Part shown: piece after piece, positions 33,410-39,890 of the stretch
Position numbering within the stretch: the first letter of the stretch is position 1
Layout of the letters: every line of letters begins with the position of its first letter
Origin: Microcaldota archaeon
Lineage (GTDB): Archaea > Micrarchaeota > Micrarchaeia > Micrarchaeales > CABMGC01
Direction of reading: 5' to 3'
Length of the DNA stretch: 39,890 bases
Assembly: GCA_021818995.1 (NCBI GenBank)
Contig: JAKASP010000003.1
Location: forward strand, 1 to 39,890
Translations under genes and position numbers: made by a program
Notes under the pieces: generated by a model
The model's input: only the letters and a program-made list of their open reading frames with translations
Databases searched by the model: none
Told to the model about the DNA's origin: nothing

Positions 33410-33494
33410 GCCGGGGTGGCAGAATCTGGTCATCGCGCTGGTCCCGAAAACCAGTGCCCTTCGGGGCTTTAGGGTTCAAATCCCTACCCCGGCG
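33410..33494 (+). tRNA. tRNA-Ser (anticodon CGA), with unusual C33
   Basis: A class II tRNA: acceptor GCCGGGG/CCCCGGC, anticodon stem CTGGT/ACCAG with loop CCCGAAA (anticodon CGA), long variable arm GCCC-UUCG-GGGC, T arm TAGGG/CCCTA with TTCAAAT, and discriminator G73 as in archaeal serine tRNAs. Two positions are abnormal: residue 33 is C, where U is nearly invariant, and the D stem has an A12/C23 mismatch. All other stems are intact and a TATA box is correctly placed, so I regard the gene as functional rather than decayed. CCA is not encoded. Confidence 0.85.
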
Positions 33495-33720
33495 ATTCTC
33501 GAAAGGCGCGCGCTCACGAAAACGTCGACAAAACCGAAAGTTTTACCCTATTCTTAAATACGTTTTTGTGCCAAAGATGATTGTGGGTGTGGCGGCAGGC
33601 AAGCATTTCCGGTTCTCCCCGATCCGCGTGTCTTCTGGCCTTGCCGCCCTTTCCCATTTCTCCTTCTCGGACTAACGTCAATTCTTAAATACCCAAAGGA
33701 GACAGCCTTACTGGAGGAAG
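33495..33720 (+). other. Intergenic stretch with a possible short transcript
   Basis: Between tRNA-Ser and the next gene, the 12-mer ATTCTTAAATAC occurs twice, at 33550-33561 and 33681-33692. The second copy is the promoter of the following gene. The first would start a transcript at about 33580, spanning GGCGGCA (33591-33597) and its inverse TGCCGCC near 33643-33649. A 32-codon frame starts with ATG at 33577, but the predicted start site lies just after this ATG, so a small RNA is at least as likely as a peptide. No known RNA family is recognised. Confidence 0.3.
33681..33692 (+). promoter_or_regulatory. TATA box of the 120-residue unknown protein gene
   Basis: ATTCTTAAATAC predicts a start at about 33714, just before GGAGG and the ATG at 33721. 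Confidence 0.55.
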
Positions 33721-34083
33721 ATGGAGGAACAGAAGATAGCAAGGGGCAGGACGCTGTGGAAACCAGCAAACTCGACCACAAGCTTCGAGGCCAGGCAGAC
33801 TACGTTGAAGGGGCTGGACGAAAACATGGAGGCACAGCTTGAGCAGAACCTGAAAAGCATACTGCAGGAGGTCGCGCGTCTTGATATTGTGCACCGCGAA
33901 CTTGAGGTGAAAGTTTCCCATGACGGGATTGACGGCACCACAAGCGTGTTTCTATTGCATTCCAACGATAAAAGACTTACCGAGCTGTTCAACAAATACG
34001 TCGACCCTGAGATAGACAGAATGGTCAGGCTGCAGGACAGCTACTTTGACCTCAAGCCTGTCCGCAGGGCTTTCGTCTATTAG
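33721..34083 (+). CDS. Small conserved-looking hypothetical protein
   Basis: Family not recognised. The 120-residue protein is soluble, with no signal peptide or membrane helix. It opens with a charged MEEQKIARGRTLWKPANSTT and continues with a likely long helix (about 25-55, FEARQTTLKGLDENMEAQLE). A strand-rich middle (VHRELEVKVSHDGIDGTTSVFLL) precedes a helical end. GGAGG immediately before the ATG and a well-placed TATA box make it a convincing gene. The last four bases overlap the convergent truD gene. I cannot suggest a function. Confidence 0.75.
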   Translation: MEEQKIARGRTLWKPANSTTSFEARQTTLKGLDENMEAQLEQNLKSILQEVARLDIVHRELEVKVSHDGIDGTTSVFLLHSNDKRLTELFNKYVDPEIDRMVRLQDSYFDLKPVRRAFVY

Positions 34084-35288
34084 GCTTGCGCGCTCTTTGC
34101 GAATTCCTCCAGAAGCACAGTTGCATACGAACCCTTCGGCAGCGAAAACCTAAGCAGCAGGCTGTTGCTTCCTGATTCGCACGACATGTCCCTGACTGGC
34201 GCGAGCAGCGGCCTGTAGACGCCTTTCATCGCAAGCTCCGGCATTGTTTTTATCGCGAACTCCTCCTTTGAGATCTGCATCCGTTCCATAACGGCACCCG
34301 CATACTCTCCTATCTCCTCACCCTTGCTCTCGTATCCGACCATTACGCCGAGCGGAAACTCGCCGCTTGGGCCCGCGCTCTCTTCTGGAAAGCCGTAGAA
34401 GTCGGCGCCTGCGTAGGCGGCGCTCTTGAAGTCCCTGTTCTTTATCCTCTGCCCCAGCTCCTCGTTGAAGATCTGCGACTGCACCGCATGTATGAACATC
34501 ATCGCTATGCCCCTGGGCAGCAGCCTGAGCGCGTTTGCGTAGTTGCCGGGATACTTCGACAGGTGGTAGAGCACCTTCCTCTCGCCGCGCATGTACCTGG
34601 GAAACTGGTCAAGTGCGGCTGCGAAGTCGAGCGTATCTCTGAGCCTGCTCCGTGCCTCGCTCACGTGCTCGTTCCTCTCGTTTGCTGTTCCTGTGAGATA
34701 CTCCATGACCGCGCCCTCGAAGTCGCCCTTCAGTATCGAGATGCCGATTGCGGCGTTGTTGCCCCTGTCTCCGAAGCGCTGCGGTCCGAAATAGTTGGGC
34801 ATCTTCCCGTTGAGCTCCTCTATTATTGGATTTGCGTTTTCCGGATGCGACGCGCCATGCACGCGCACCTCGAAGGCGTTGCCGAGGTCCTGGCCCAGCT
34901 CGACGCCGTTGCTCCTCCACTGCCCGTTTACGCTTATCCCGCTTATGCGCACGGAGCCGAGGTCAAAATCAGTTGTGTGGAAGACGCTCGCGAGCTGCAC
35001 GCTCACAGACTTCTTGTCCTTGGACCCCGCGTACGCGATAGACTTCCTGCCGTGGCCCATCTTCTTCGCTATCGCGAGAAGCGCATCTACAGTATTCCAG
35101 TCCCTCTTCTGCAGCACGAACGATATGAACTTACCTTCCGGAACCTCCTCCACGCCAAGCGACTTGGCGTCGTATCTCGTGTCAGGCTGCAGCACGGTGC
35201 CGTTGCTAGTTATCTCCTTTACCACGAAATCTTCGGGCGCGCGCTTCACGATTCCTCCTGTTCCGGCGTGCCTGCTTAACGTCAGCAT
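34080..35288 (-). CDS. truD: tRNA pseudouridine synthase D (Psi13)
   Basis: TruD isomerises U13 of tRNA. The start is the ATG at 35288, giving MLTLSRHAGTGGIVKRAPED (402 aa); an ATG 11 codons upstream would sit within promoter sequence. The catalytic motif is AYAGSKDKKSVSVQ (86-98) with Asp91 as nucleophile. NYFGPQRFG and the family's inserted TRUD domain in the middle (about 150-330) are visible. C-terminal KGSYATVLLEEF is the usual ending. This is the archaeal/eukaryotic-type length. It converges with the preceding hypothetical gene by 4 bp. Among the tRNAs here, tRNA-Val has U13 in its D stem. Confidence 0.95.
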   Translation of the reverse strand: MLTLSRHAGTGGIVKRAPEDFVVKEITSNGTVLQPDTRYDAKSLGVEEVPEGKFISFVLQKRDWNTVDALLAIAKKMGHGRKSIAYAGSKDKKSVSVQLASVFHTTDFDLGSVRISGISVNGQWRSNGVELGQDLGNAFEVRVHGASHPENANPIIEELNGKMPNYFGPQRFGDRGNNAAIGISILKGDFEGAVMEYLTGTANERNEHVSEARSRLRDTLDFAAALDQFPRYMRGERKVLYHLSKYPGNYANALRLLPRGIAMMFIHAVQSQIFNEELGQRIKNRDFKSAAYAGADFYGFPEESAGPSGEFPLGVMVGYESKGEEIGEYAGAVMERMQISKEEFAIKTMPELAMKGVYRPLLAPVRDMSCESGSNSLLLRFSLPKGSYATVLLEEFAKSAQA

Positions 35289-35301
35289 CGAATCATTAAA
35301 A

Positions 35302-35313
35302 AGTATATAATAG
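35302..35313 (+). promoter_or_regulatory. TATA box of the PRODH-like gene
   Basis: AGTATATAATAG predicts a start at about 35333, leaving a leader of about 10 nt before the TTG at 35343. A reverse-strand candidate for truD, CCTAAATAATAGG, lies at 35323-35335. Confidence 0.5.
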
Positions 35314-35342
35314 CATATCATACCTATTATTTAGGGGTTTCT

Positions 35343-36152
35343 TTGGCAGAGCGCGCGATAGCGGAAAGGCTGCTATACAGGATAGTAAAGAGGCATATCG
35401 CAGGCACCACCATGAGCTCTGCAATAGAGAAGGCGAAGGAGCTGAACGACAAGAAGCTGCCGGTCTCGATCGCGTTCCTGAGCGAGAACGCCAGGGACAG
35501 CACCAAGGCGAGATACGCCACGACAACCTACCTCGAGCTTATCAGGAGGATAGCGAGGCTCGGCCTGAAGGCGAGCATACAGGTGCCGCTTGACCAGGTA
35601 GGCTACGACATAAGCGACGAAGTCGCTGAGAAGAACGTCAACGACATAATCAATACAGCGAAGACCTACGGGGTATTCGTCTGGCTTGAGATACGCGACC
35701 ACAGGTACACGCTTCCTGGATTCCTGCATGAGGCAAAGGGCGTCGGCTACGCAGTGAGTGTCGACCATTCCGACGACTACATAGAGGCAAACAGGGGCAA
35801 CATCAGGGCACTGAAGATACTATGCACAGAGGCGCACGGCGAAGGCAAGGAAGCCGGCAAGAGGATATCCGGCAGGGTGAAGAACGCGAGCAGGATGGTC
35901 AAGAATGCAGTTGTGCAATCGGCGCCCGACACCGCGGTGCGTGAGCTGCTCAACGGCGCTAACGTGAAGAAGTCGCTTATCTTCGAGTTCCAACTGGGGT
36001 ACAACAGCAAGAAGATGAGCAGGGTAGTGAAGAAGGGCGCGAGGGCCAGCGTCTACGTTCCCTTCGGCAAGGACTGGGAGCATTATGCGGTGAGCAGGAC
36101 GCCGGAGAGGTACGCCAGGTTCCTCGCAACAAGGATACTAAAGGAGGCATAA
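35343..36152 (+). CDS. Proline-dehydrogenase-superfamily barrel, active-site residues replaced
   Basis: Order and spacing of motifs match bacterial monofunctional proline dehydrogenases: IAGTTMSSAIEKAKELNDK, then VSIAFLSENA, SIQVPLDQVG (78-87), VFVWLEIRDH (111-120), LKILCTEAHGEG, FEFQLGY (214-220), VYVPFGKDWEHY and SRTPER (251-256). At the positions I align with the known active-site residues (PutA K329, D370, Y540 region and R555-R556) this protein has Pro82, Glu116, His165 and Ser251-Arg252. The segment carrying the ATHD-type FAD contact is shortened. It may have lost proline oxidation or act on another substrate. The start is TTG, the only suitable in-frame start. It lies 4 bp before the next gene, whose Shine-Dalgarno AAGGAGG lies in the end of this frame. 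Confidence 0.75.
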   Translation: MAERAIAERLLYRIVKRHIAGTTMSSAIEKAKELNDKKLPVSIAFLSENARDSTKARYATTTYLELIRRIARLGLKASIQVPLDQVGYDISDEVAEKNVNDIINTAKTYGVFVWLEIRDHRYTLPGFLHEAKGVGYAVSVDHSDDYIEANRGNIRALKILCTEAHGEGKEAGKRISGRVKNASRMVKNAVVQSAPDTAVRELLNGANVKKSLIFEFQLGYNSKKMSRVVKKGARASVYVPFGKDWEHYAVSRTPERYARFLATRILKEA

Positions 36153-36156
36153 TCGA

Positions 36157-37119
36157 ATGCAGCAAGACATGCACGCTGATACGGTTTTCGTGACGGGCGC
36201 CACCGGAAGGCTCGGGCGCGCCGTGGTCAAGGCGCTTGTCGCTTCGGGATCCACGGTGCGGGCGCTCATGATAGACAAGGACGAGATAAGGCAGCTGCCC
36301 TCCGGAACTGTGCCTTTCGTAGGCACGCTGAACGATGCAAAGGTACTGGACGAGGGATGCAACGGCGCAGACGTCGTCTTCCACTTCGCGGCCATAGTGC
36401 ACGCTGCAAGGGAGACCGCTGAAAGCGTGATGGAGGCGAACGTCGAGGGAACAAAGAACCTGCTCGAGGCATGCAAGAAGAACAGCATCAAGCACCTCAT
36501 ATTCACGAGCAGCATCGACGTCTACGGCAGAAGGAGAAAGGGAAGCCTGGACGAGGAAACTAAGCCGATGCCGACCGACAAGTACGGATTCAGCAAGATG
36601 GCAGCCGAGCAGGAGATAGTCAAGAGCGGGGTGCCGTATACGATACTCCGCGTCACCAGCATCTACGGCCCTGGTTTCGAGCACTCGTTCTTCAAGGTGT
36701 TCAGGGCCGTGAAGGAGGGCAAGATGGTGATAATAGGCAAGGGCGACAACCACATGGCGCTGATAAACATACACGACGTGGTGAAAGCCCTAATGCTTGT
36801 CAAGGCAAACTCGAGAATCAGCGCTGGCAAGGTCTACAACCTCGGCGATGGGGCCGTGTACACGCAGGAAGGGCTTGTGGGCATGGCCGCGGACCTGATG
36901 AAGGTTCAGAGGCCGAAGAGGCACGTCTCGGAATTCCTCGTGAAGGTGCTCGCGAAGTCGAGAAACCTGGACAGCGACGAGCTCAGGTTCCTTACATCTG
37001 ACCGCGTTATAGACATAAGCAGGATAAGGAAGGAACTGGGATTCACGCCTGACATAGACATCAAGACAGGCGGACAGGAGATGGTAAACGAGTTTTTAAA
37101 TAAGGCAAGGGCGAAATAG
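36157..37119 (+). CDS. Extended SDR (NAD-dependent epimerase/dehydratase or 3-beta-HSD-like)
   Basis: The 320-residue protein carries GATGRLG at 14-20, VFHFAAIVHAA, FTSSIDVYG and the catalytic pair Y143-GFS-K147, followed by LRVTSIYGPG. The nucleotide-sugar signature is less specific than in the RmlB or GalE-like genes, and the C-terminal part resembles 3-beta-hydroxysteroid-dehydrogenase-like SDRs. A strong AAGGAGG lies 9 nt before the ATG; an ATG four codons later is the alternative start. It is preceded by the PRODH-like gene and followed 10 bp later by GGGP synthase. An isoprenoid or lipid-related substrate is therefore conceivable but unproven. Confidence 0.85.
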   Translation: MQQDMHADTVFVTGATGRLGRAVVKALVASGSTVRALMIDKDEIRQLPSGTVPFVGTLNDAKVLDEGCNGADVVFHFAAIVHAARETAESVMEANVEGTKNLLEACKKNSIKHLIFTSSIDVYGRRRKGSLDEETKPMPTDKYGFSKMAAEQEIVKSGVPYTILRVTSIYGPGFEHSFFKVFRAVKEGKMVIIGKGDNHMALINIHDVVKALMLVKANSRISAGKVYNLGDGAVYTQEGLVGMAADLMKVQRPKRHVSEFLVKVLAKSRNLDSDELRFLTSDRVIDISRIRKELGFTPDIDIKTGGQEMVNEFLNKARAK

Positions 37120-37129
37120 GGTTGCTGAC

Positions 37130-37924
37130 ATGACGATCAAGATAGGAAAAGTGGAGAAGTACATAAACGACACGCTTGCGAGCAAGGGCTCGATGCTCTT
37201 CATGCTCATCGATCCCGTGGACTACAGGACCCCGGAGGACGCGATACGCACCGGGGTGGAAAGCGCAGAGGGCGGCGCAGACCTTGTGCTGATCGGCGGA
37301 AGCATAGGCGCGCAGGGAGAGCTGCTTGACAGCGTCACCATGGGGATAAAGGAGAAGGTGAAGGGCGTGCCCGTCGTGCTCTTCCCAGGGAACATTGCCA
37401 CTCTGACGCCGCACGCTGATGCCGTGTACTTCATGTCGTTGCTGAACGCGAGGAACCCCTATTGGATAACGCAGGCGCAGATGCTTGCCGCTCCGCTCAT
37501 CAAGCGCATGAAGATAGAGCCGCTGCCGATAGGCTACATAGTCGTCGAACCGGGAGGGACGGTCGGCTGGGTCGGAGACGTCAACATGGTGCCGAGGGCG
37601 AAGCCGAGGATTGCAGCTGCGCTTGCAAACGCGGGCGAGTTCCTCGGGAACAGGATCATAATTACAGACGCAGGGTCGAACCCGCAGCTCCAGGGCTTCG
37701 GGCCCATACCAACGAGCATAATCAGCGCCGTTAGGAGCGCAATCACAGTGCCATACATAGTCGGCGGAGGGGTTAGGACAACGGAGCAGCTGAGGAGCGC
37801 TTACAAGGCGGGAGCCGACGTGGTGCAGATAGGCGCTGTGCTAGAGGGCAAGAACGGCGGCACCAAGTCCCTCGTGACCAAGTTCGCCAAGGTGGCGAAG
37901 GAGGAGGGCAGGAAGAAGAGGTAA
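37130..37924 (+). CDS. Geranylgeranylglyceryl phosphate synthase
   Basis: This enzyme joins geranylgeranyl diphosphate to sn-glycerol-1-phosphate, the first committed step of archaeal ether lipids. The TIM-barrel signatures present are LFMLIDP (23-29), LVLIGGS (52-58), VVLFPGN (82-88), GYIVVEPGGTVGWVG (135-149), IIITDAGSNPQ and VGGGVRT. The glycerol-phosphate-binding elements (YIVVEPGG, GGGVRT) are intact. The 264-residue length and the pattern NARNPYWITQAQ suit the group II archaeal form. It is part of a plus-strand run with the SDR before and the NFACT-like gene 7 bp after. This gene is a strong marker of the archaeal origin of the window. Confidence 0.95.
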   Translation: MTIKIGKVEKYINDTLASKGSMLFMLIDPVDYRTPEDAIRTGVESAEGGADLVLIGGSIGAQGELLDSVTMGIKEKVKGVPVVLFPGNIATLTPHADAVYFMSLLNARNPYWITQAQMLAAPLIKRMKIEPLPIGYIVVEPGGTVGWVGDVNMVPRAKPRIAAALANAGEFLGNRIIITDAGSNPQLQGFGPIPTSIISAVRSAITVPYIVGGGVRTTEQLRSAYKAGADVVQIGAVLEGKNGGTKSLVTKFAKVAKEEGRKKR

Positions 37925-37931
37925 TGCTATT

Positions 37932-38783
37932 GTGGCAGGCAAAATTCGCGCCCTTTCCTCGATCGAACTCGGAGTAATAGCCAAGGAGCTCGGAGTTCTC
38001 GTCTCTTCGCACTTCAAGAATTTCTACGAATTGGGTGAGAACTCCTTCCTCATGACATTTTCCAAAGAGCGGAAGGAGATCGCCGTTTACGTCAACCTCG
38101 CGAAGACGGTAAACCTGACCGAGTTCAAGGAAAAGACAGAGATGCCGACGGAGTTCGCGCTCTCTGTTCGGAAGAAGCTCGATGGGAGCACGGTTTTGGG
38201 CGTATCGCAGCACGAGACCGATAGGATACTCGTTATCGATTTCTCAGGCAGGGAGGACAGGAGGATGATAATCGAGATGTTCGACAGGGGCAACATGCTG
38301 CTCGCCAACAAAGACAGCATAATCGAGCTGGTGTACAGCGGCAGGAGCTTCAAGGAGAGGAGCGTGAGGAGGAGCATGGCGTACGTGTTCCCCAAGCAGC
38401 GCGGGAGCGCGAGGCCGGAAACCGCATCGGAAAGGATCATGGAAGTGGAATCGCACAAGTTCCCGAGCCTGAGCAAGCTTCTAGACTCGCTCTACATTGA
38501 TGAGCGTTCGACCAAGACGAACCCTGAGAAGAGCAGGGAAGTTGAAGAGCTGCAGAAGAGCGTCGAAAAGCTGAGAAAGCAGATAGAGGAGGCGAAGGCA
38601 AACGGTGAGGAGTACAAGAAGATCGCGGGCAGGATCTTCGAGCGCATGCAGGAGATAAATGCGCTTTTGGAACACGCAAGGAAGAGCAAGGCAAGGAGCG
38701 CGGAGGAGCTGGAAGGCGCGGGAGGGATAGCGGTAAAAAGGCTTGATGCGAAGAAGAAGACGCTTACTGTAGAGTTGGATTGA
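37932..38783 (+). CDS. Truncated NFACT (Rqc2/FbpA-like) protein, N-terminal domain plus coiled coil
   Basis: The N-terminal 180 residues match the NFACT-N domain of Rqc2/RqcH proteins (SSIELGVIAKELGVLVSSHF, NFYELGENSFLMTFSKERKE, LVIDFSGR, IIEMFDRGNMLLANKDS). A coiled coil follows at about 195-235 (EELQKSVEKLRKQIEEAKAN). The protein stops at residue 283 with KKTLTVELD, exactly where other family members continue into the NFACT-R domain. The canonical protein is about 600-650 aa, so NFACT-R and C parts are missing, and the next gene is unrelated. RqcH/NEMF bind the large ribosomal subunit in stalled-chain rescue. The start is GTG. Either the rest is encoded elsewhere or this lineage uses a short form. 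Confidence 0.8.
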   Translation: MAGKIRALSSIELGVIAKELGVLVSSHFKNFYELGENSFLMTFSKERKEIAVYVNLAKTVNLTEFKEKTEMPTEFALSVRKKLDGSTVLGVSQHETDRILVIDFSGREDRRMIIEMFDRGNMLLANKDSIIELVYSGRSFKERSVRRSMAYVFPKQRGSARPETASERIMEVESHKFPSLSKLLDSLYIDERSTKTNPEKSREVEELQKSVEKLRKQIEEAKANGEEYKKIAGRIFERMQEINALLEHARKSKARSAEELEGAGGIAVKRLDAKKKTLTVELD

Positions 38784-38787
38784 GCGC

Positions 38788-39681
38788 ATGCAGATAAAGA
38801 CGATAATACTTGGAACCGCGGGATCCGCGCCTACTCTGACAAGGCGCATGCCCAGCGTCGCGGTCATCTACGAGGGCGACGTCCTGCTCTTCGATTGCGG
38901 AGAGGGCACGCAGTTCCGCATGCTGGAGCACGGGATAAACCCAGTAAGGGTGAGGGCGATATTCATAAGCCACGCGCACGGGGACCACACGATAGGGATA
39001 GCGGGGCTTGTCAGGACGATGGGCATGAACAACAGGAAGGCGCCGCTCCACATCTTCGTGCCTGCAGGAGACGAGAAGGTGATACAGAGCCTCATCACTT
39101 TCGACAGGGCGCTGATCGGCTACAAGATAATCATAAAGGGCATACGCTCCGGTCTCGTTTACTCGGGAAAGGAGTACGAGGTGCTCGCCTTCAAGCTGAA
39201 GCACACGATACCCACGTACGGCTACGTCTTCAGGGAGAAGAGCAAGACCAAGTTCAGGAAGGAGCTTGCGCACAGGCTCGGAATAAGGGGCGAGATGTTC
39301 GCAAAGCTGGAGAAGAGCGGATCCGTAAAGGTCGGCAAGAAGACGATAACTCTAGGGCAGGTGAGCTGGAAGCAGGAAGGCAAGAAGATAGTCTACGCAA
39401 CTGACACGCGGCCTATCGCGGCCACCGCATCGGCCGCTAGGAATGCCGACCTTCTCATACACGAGTCTTCGTACAACGCCTCGGAGATAGGCCTTGCGAG
39501 GAAGCGCATGCACTCCTCAGCGGGAGAGGTTGCGCAGCTTGCGCGAAGGGCCGGGGTGAAGAGACTTGTGCTCACGCACATAAGCGCGAGGCACAGGACA
39601 GACGACGAGCTGCTGCGCGACGCGAGGAAATTCTTCAAGAACACGGTAGTCGCGAAGGACGGCTACACTCTCGTTATTTAA
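38788..39681 (+). CDS. rnz: Ribonuclease Z (tRNA 3' endonuclease)
   Basis: RNase Z cuts tRNA precursors at the 3' end so that CCA can be added, needed here because none of the tRNA genes encodes CCA. The metallo-beta-lactamase zinc motif is H62-x-H64-x-D66-H67 in SHAHGDH. FDCGEGTQFRM (35-45) precedes it, as in other RNase Z enzymes. Later ligands lie in KHTIPTYGYVF (His), ATDTRP (Asp) and LTHISAR (His). The 297-residue length is typical of the short archaeal/bacterial form. It follows the NFACT gene by 4 bp, so they are co-transcribed, and its stop codon overlaps the TATA box of tRNA-Val. Confidence 0.95.
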   Translation: MQIKTIILGTAGSAPTLTRRMPSVAVIYEGDVLLFDCGEGTQFRMLEHGINPVRVRAIFISHAHGDHTIGIAGLVRTMGMNNRKAPLHIFVPAGDEKVIQSLITFDRALIGYKIIIKGIRSGLVYSGKEYEVLAFKLKHTIPTYGYVFREKSKTKFRKELAHRLGIRGEMFAKLEKSGSVKVGKKTITLGQVSWKQEGKKIVYATDTRPIAATASAARNADLLIHESSYNASEIGLARKRMHSSAGEVAQLARRAGVKRLVLTHISARHRTDDELLRDARKFFKNTVVAKDGYTLVI

Positions 39682-39682
39682 T
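39674..39682 (+). promoter_or_regulatory. TATA box of tRNA-Val
   Basis: TTATTTAAT, centred 26-27 bp before the tRNA, overlaps the TAA stop of the RNase Z gene. Confidence 0.6.
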
Positions 39683-39704
39683 CTTAATGACAAAAGATTT
39701 TTGC

Positions 39705-39775
39705 GGAGGCATCGTCTAGTGGTAGGACGGCAGATTGACATTCTGCAAGCACGAGTCCGATTCTCGTTGCCTCCA
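39705..39775 (+). tRNA. tRNA-Val (anticodon GAC), with unusual C55
   Basis: A full cloverleaf of 71 nt: acceptor GGAGGCA/TGCCTCC, D stem GTCT/GGAC with loop AGTGGTA, anticodon stem GCAGA/TCTGC with loop TTGACAT (anticodon GAC), a four-base variable loop, T stem ACGAG/CTCGT and discriminator A73. The T-loop reads TCCGATT, so residue 55, the near-universal pseudouridine site, is C. All stems are perfectly paired apart from normal G-U wobble. CCA is not encoded. Confidence 0.92.
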
Positions 39776-39890
39776 AACCCGTCGGCGTTTCGGCCTCTTG
39801 CCGAAGACCTTAGCCGTCTCCTCTTTAGTGGGTCTGTGCCCCGTCGAATCTTCCCAGAGGTCTTCAAAAGTCCAATCCTTTACTGGTTTC
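39716..39890 (-). CDS. Unidentified reading frame running off the right edge (partial)
   Basis: The reverse strand is open from the window edge to a TAG at 39718-39716. The visible product includes KDWTFEDLWEDSTGHRP, then TKEETAKVFGKRPKRRR, whose composition looks like a real protein. The last 20 or so residues would be encoded on the strand opposite tRNA-Val, which is unusual, so the true gene may end differently. I recognise no family. The start lies outside the window. Confidence 0.35.
   Translation of the reverse strand, partial: KPVKDWTFEDLWEDSTGHRPTKEETAKVFGKRPKRRRVWRQRESDSCLQNVNLPSYH

Noticed and set aside
33406-33675. 89-codon plus-strand frame over tRNA-Ser
   Set aside because: It runs through the whole tRNA gene and has no ribosome binding site; only its last 32 codons could be a separate peptide.
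34488-35279. 263-codon plus-strand frame
   Set aside because: It is antisense to truD, which has clear catalytic motifs.
1-39890. CRISPR arrays, insertion sequences, integrases, toxin-antitoxin or defence genes
   Set aside because: I looked for repeat-spacer structure, transposase motifs and terminal inverted repeats and saw none.

Overview
The window looks archaeal, and most probably comes from a small-genome DPANN archaeon; Micrarchaeota is my best guess, by inference. The archaeal evidence is a geranylgeranylglyceryl-phosphate synthase (G1P ether lipids), a NAC-alpha homologue, archaeal-type TruD and RNase Z, a DUF424 protein, an AglB/STT3 oligosaccharyltransferase, an S-layer precursor of the methanococcal type, tRNA genes without encoded CCA, and archaeal TATA boxes about 26 bp upstream of start sites, often with leaderless or very short-leader genes. 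GTG and TTG starts are common. Genes are tightly packed, and several convergent pairs overlap by a few bases.

Layout. (1) 1-559 (-): N-terminal part of an S-layer protein, running off the left edge. (2) 806-2611: glmS, supplying glucosamine-6-phosphate. (3) 2618-7083: a dTDP-L-rhamnose locus split into two divergent operons from one TATA region (rmlD-rmlB-sugar C-methyltransferase on -, rmlA-rmlC on +). (4) 7154-16094: a glycan decoration and assembly region with a class I methyltransferase, two GT-A-like glycosyltransferases, two FkbM methyltransferases, a sulfatase-fold enzyme with Thr in place of the formylglycine Cys, an extended SDR epimerase, a GT4 enzyme and a PIG-L deacetylase. (5) 16087-18903: the STT3/AglB oligosaccharyltransferase. 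(6) 18996-19936 (-): two tandem paralogous four-helix membrane proteins, each with its own matching promoter and hairpin/T-run terminator. (7) 20048-27954: a GT4 enzyme followed by a 2243-residue secreted, C-terminally anchored, Cys- and Ser/Thr/Asn-rich surface protein full of N-glycosylation sequons. (8) 28008-30930: three unrecognised genes (membrane-anchored basic protein, 40-residue hyperacidic protein, 520-residue helical protein), somewhat AT-richer than their surroundings. (9) 31013-39775: mainly housekeeping genes: tRNA-Ala, NAC, DUF424 plus a membrane GT2, tRNA-Ser, a small unknown protein, TruD, a degenerate proline-dehydrogenase-like barrel, an SDR, GGGP synthase, a truncated NFACT protein, RNase Z and tRNA-Val. 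An unidentified reading frame runs off the right edge.

Regions 2-7 fit a cell-surface N-glycosylation island. GlmS and Rml enzymes make activated sugars, GTs and methyltransferases assemble and decorate the glycan, STT3 transfers it, and the S-layer and giant surface protein are plausible acceptors. The most unusual observation is that two of the three tRNA genes carry C where a canonical U is expected (tRNA-Ser C33 and the A12/C23 mismatch; tRNA-Val C55). All three would be corrected by C-to-U change.
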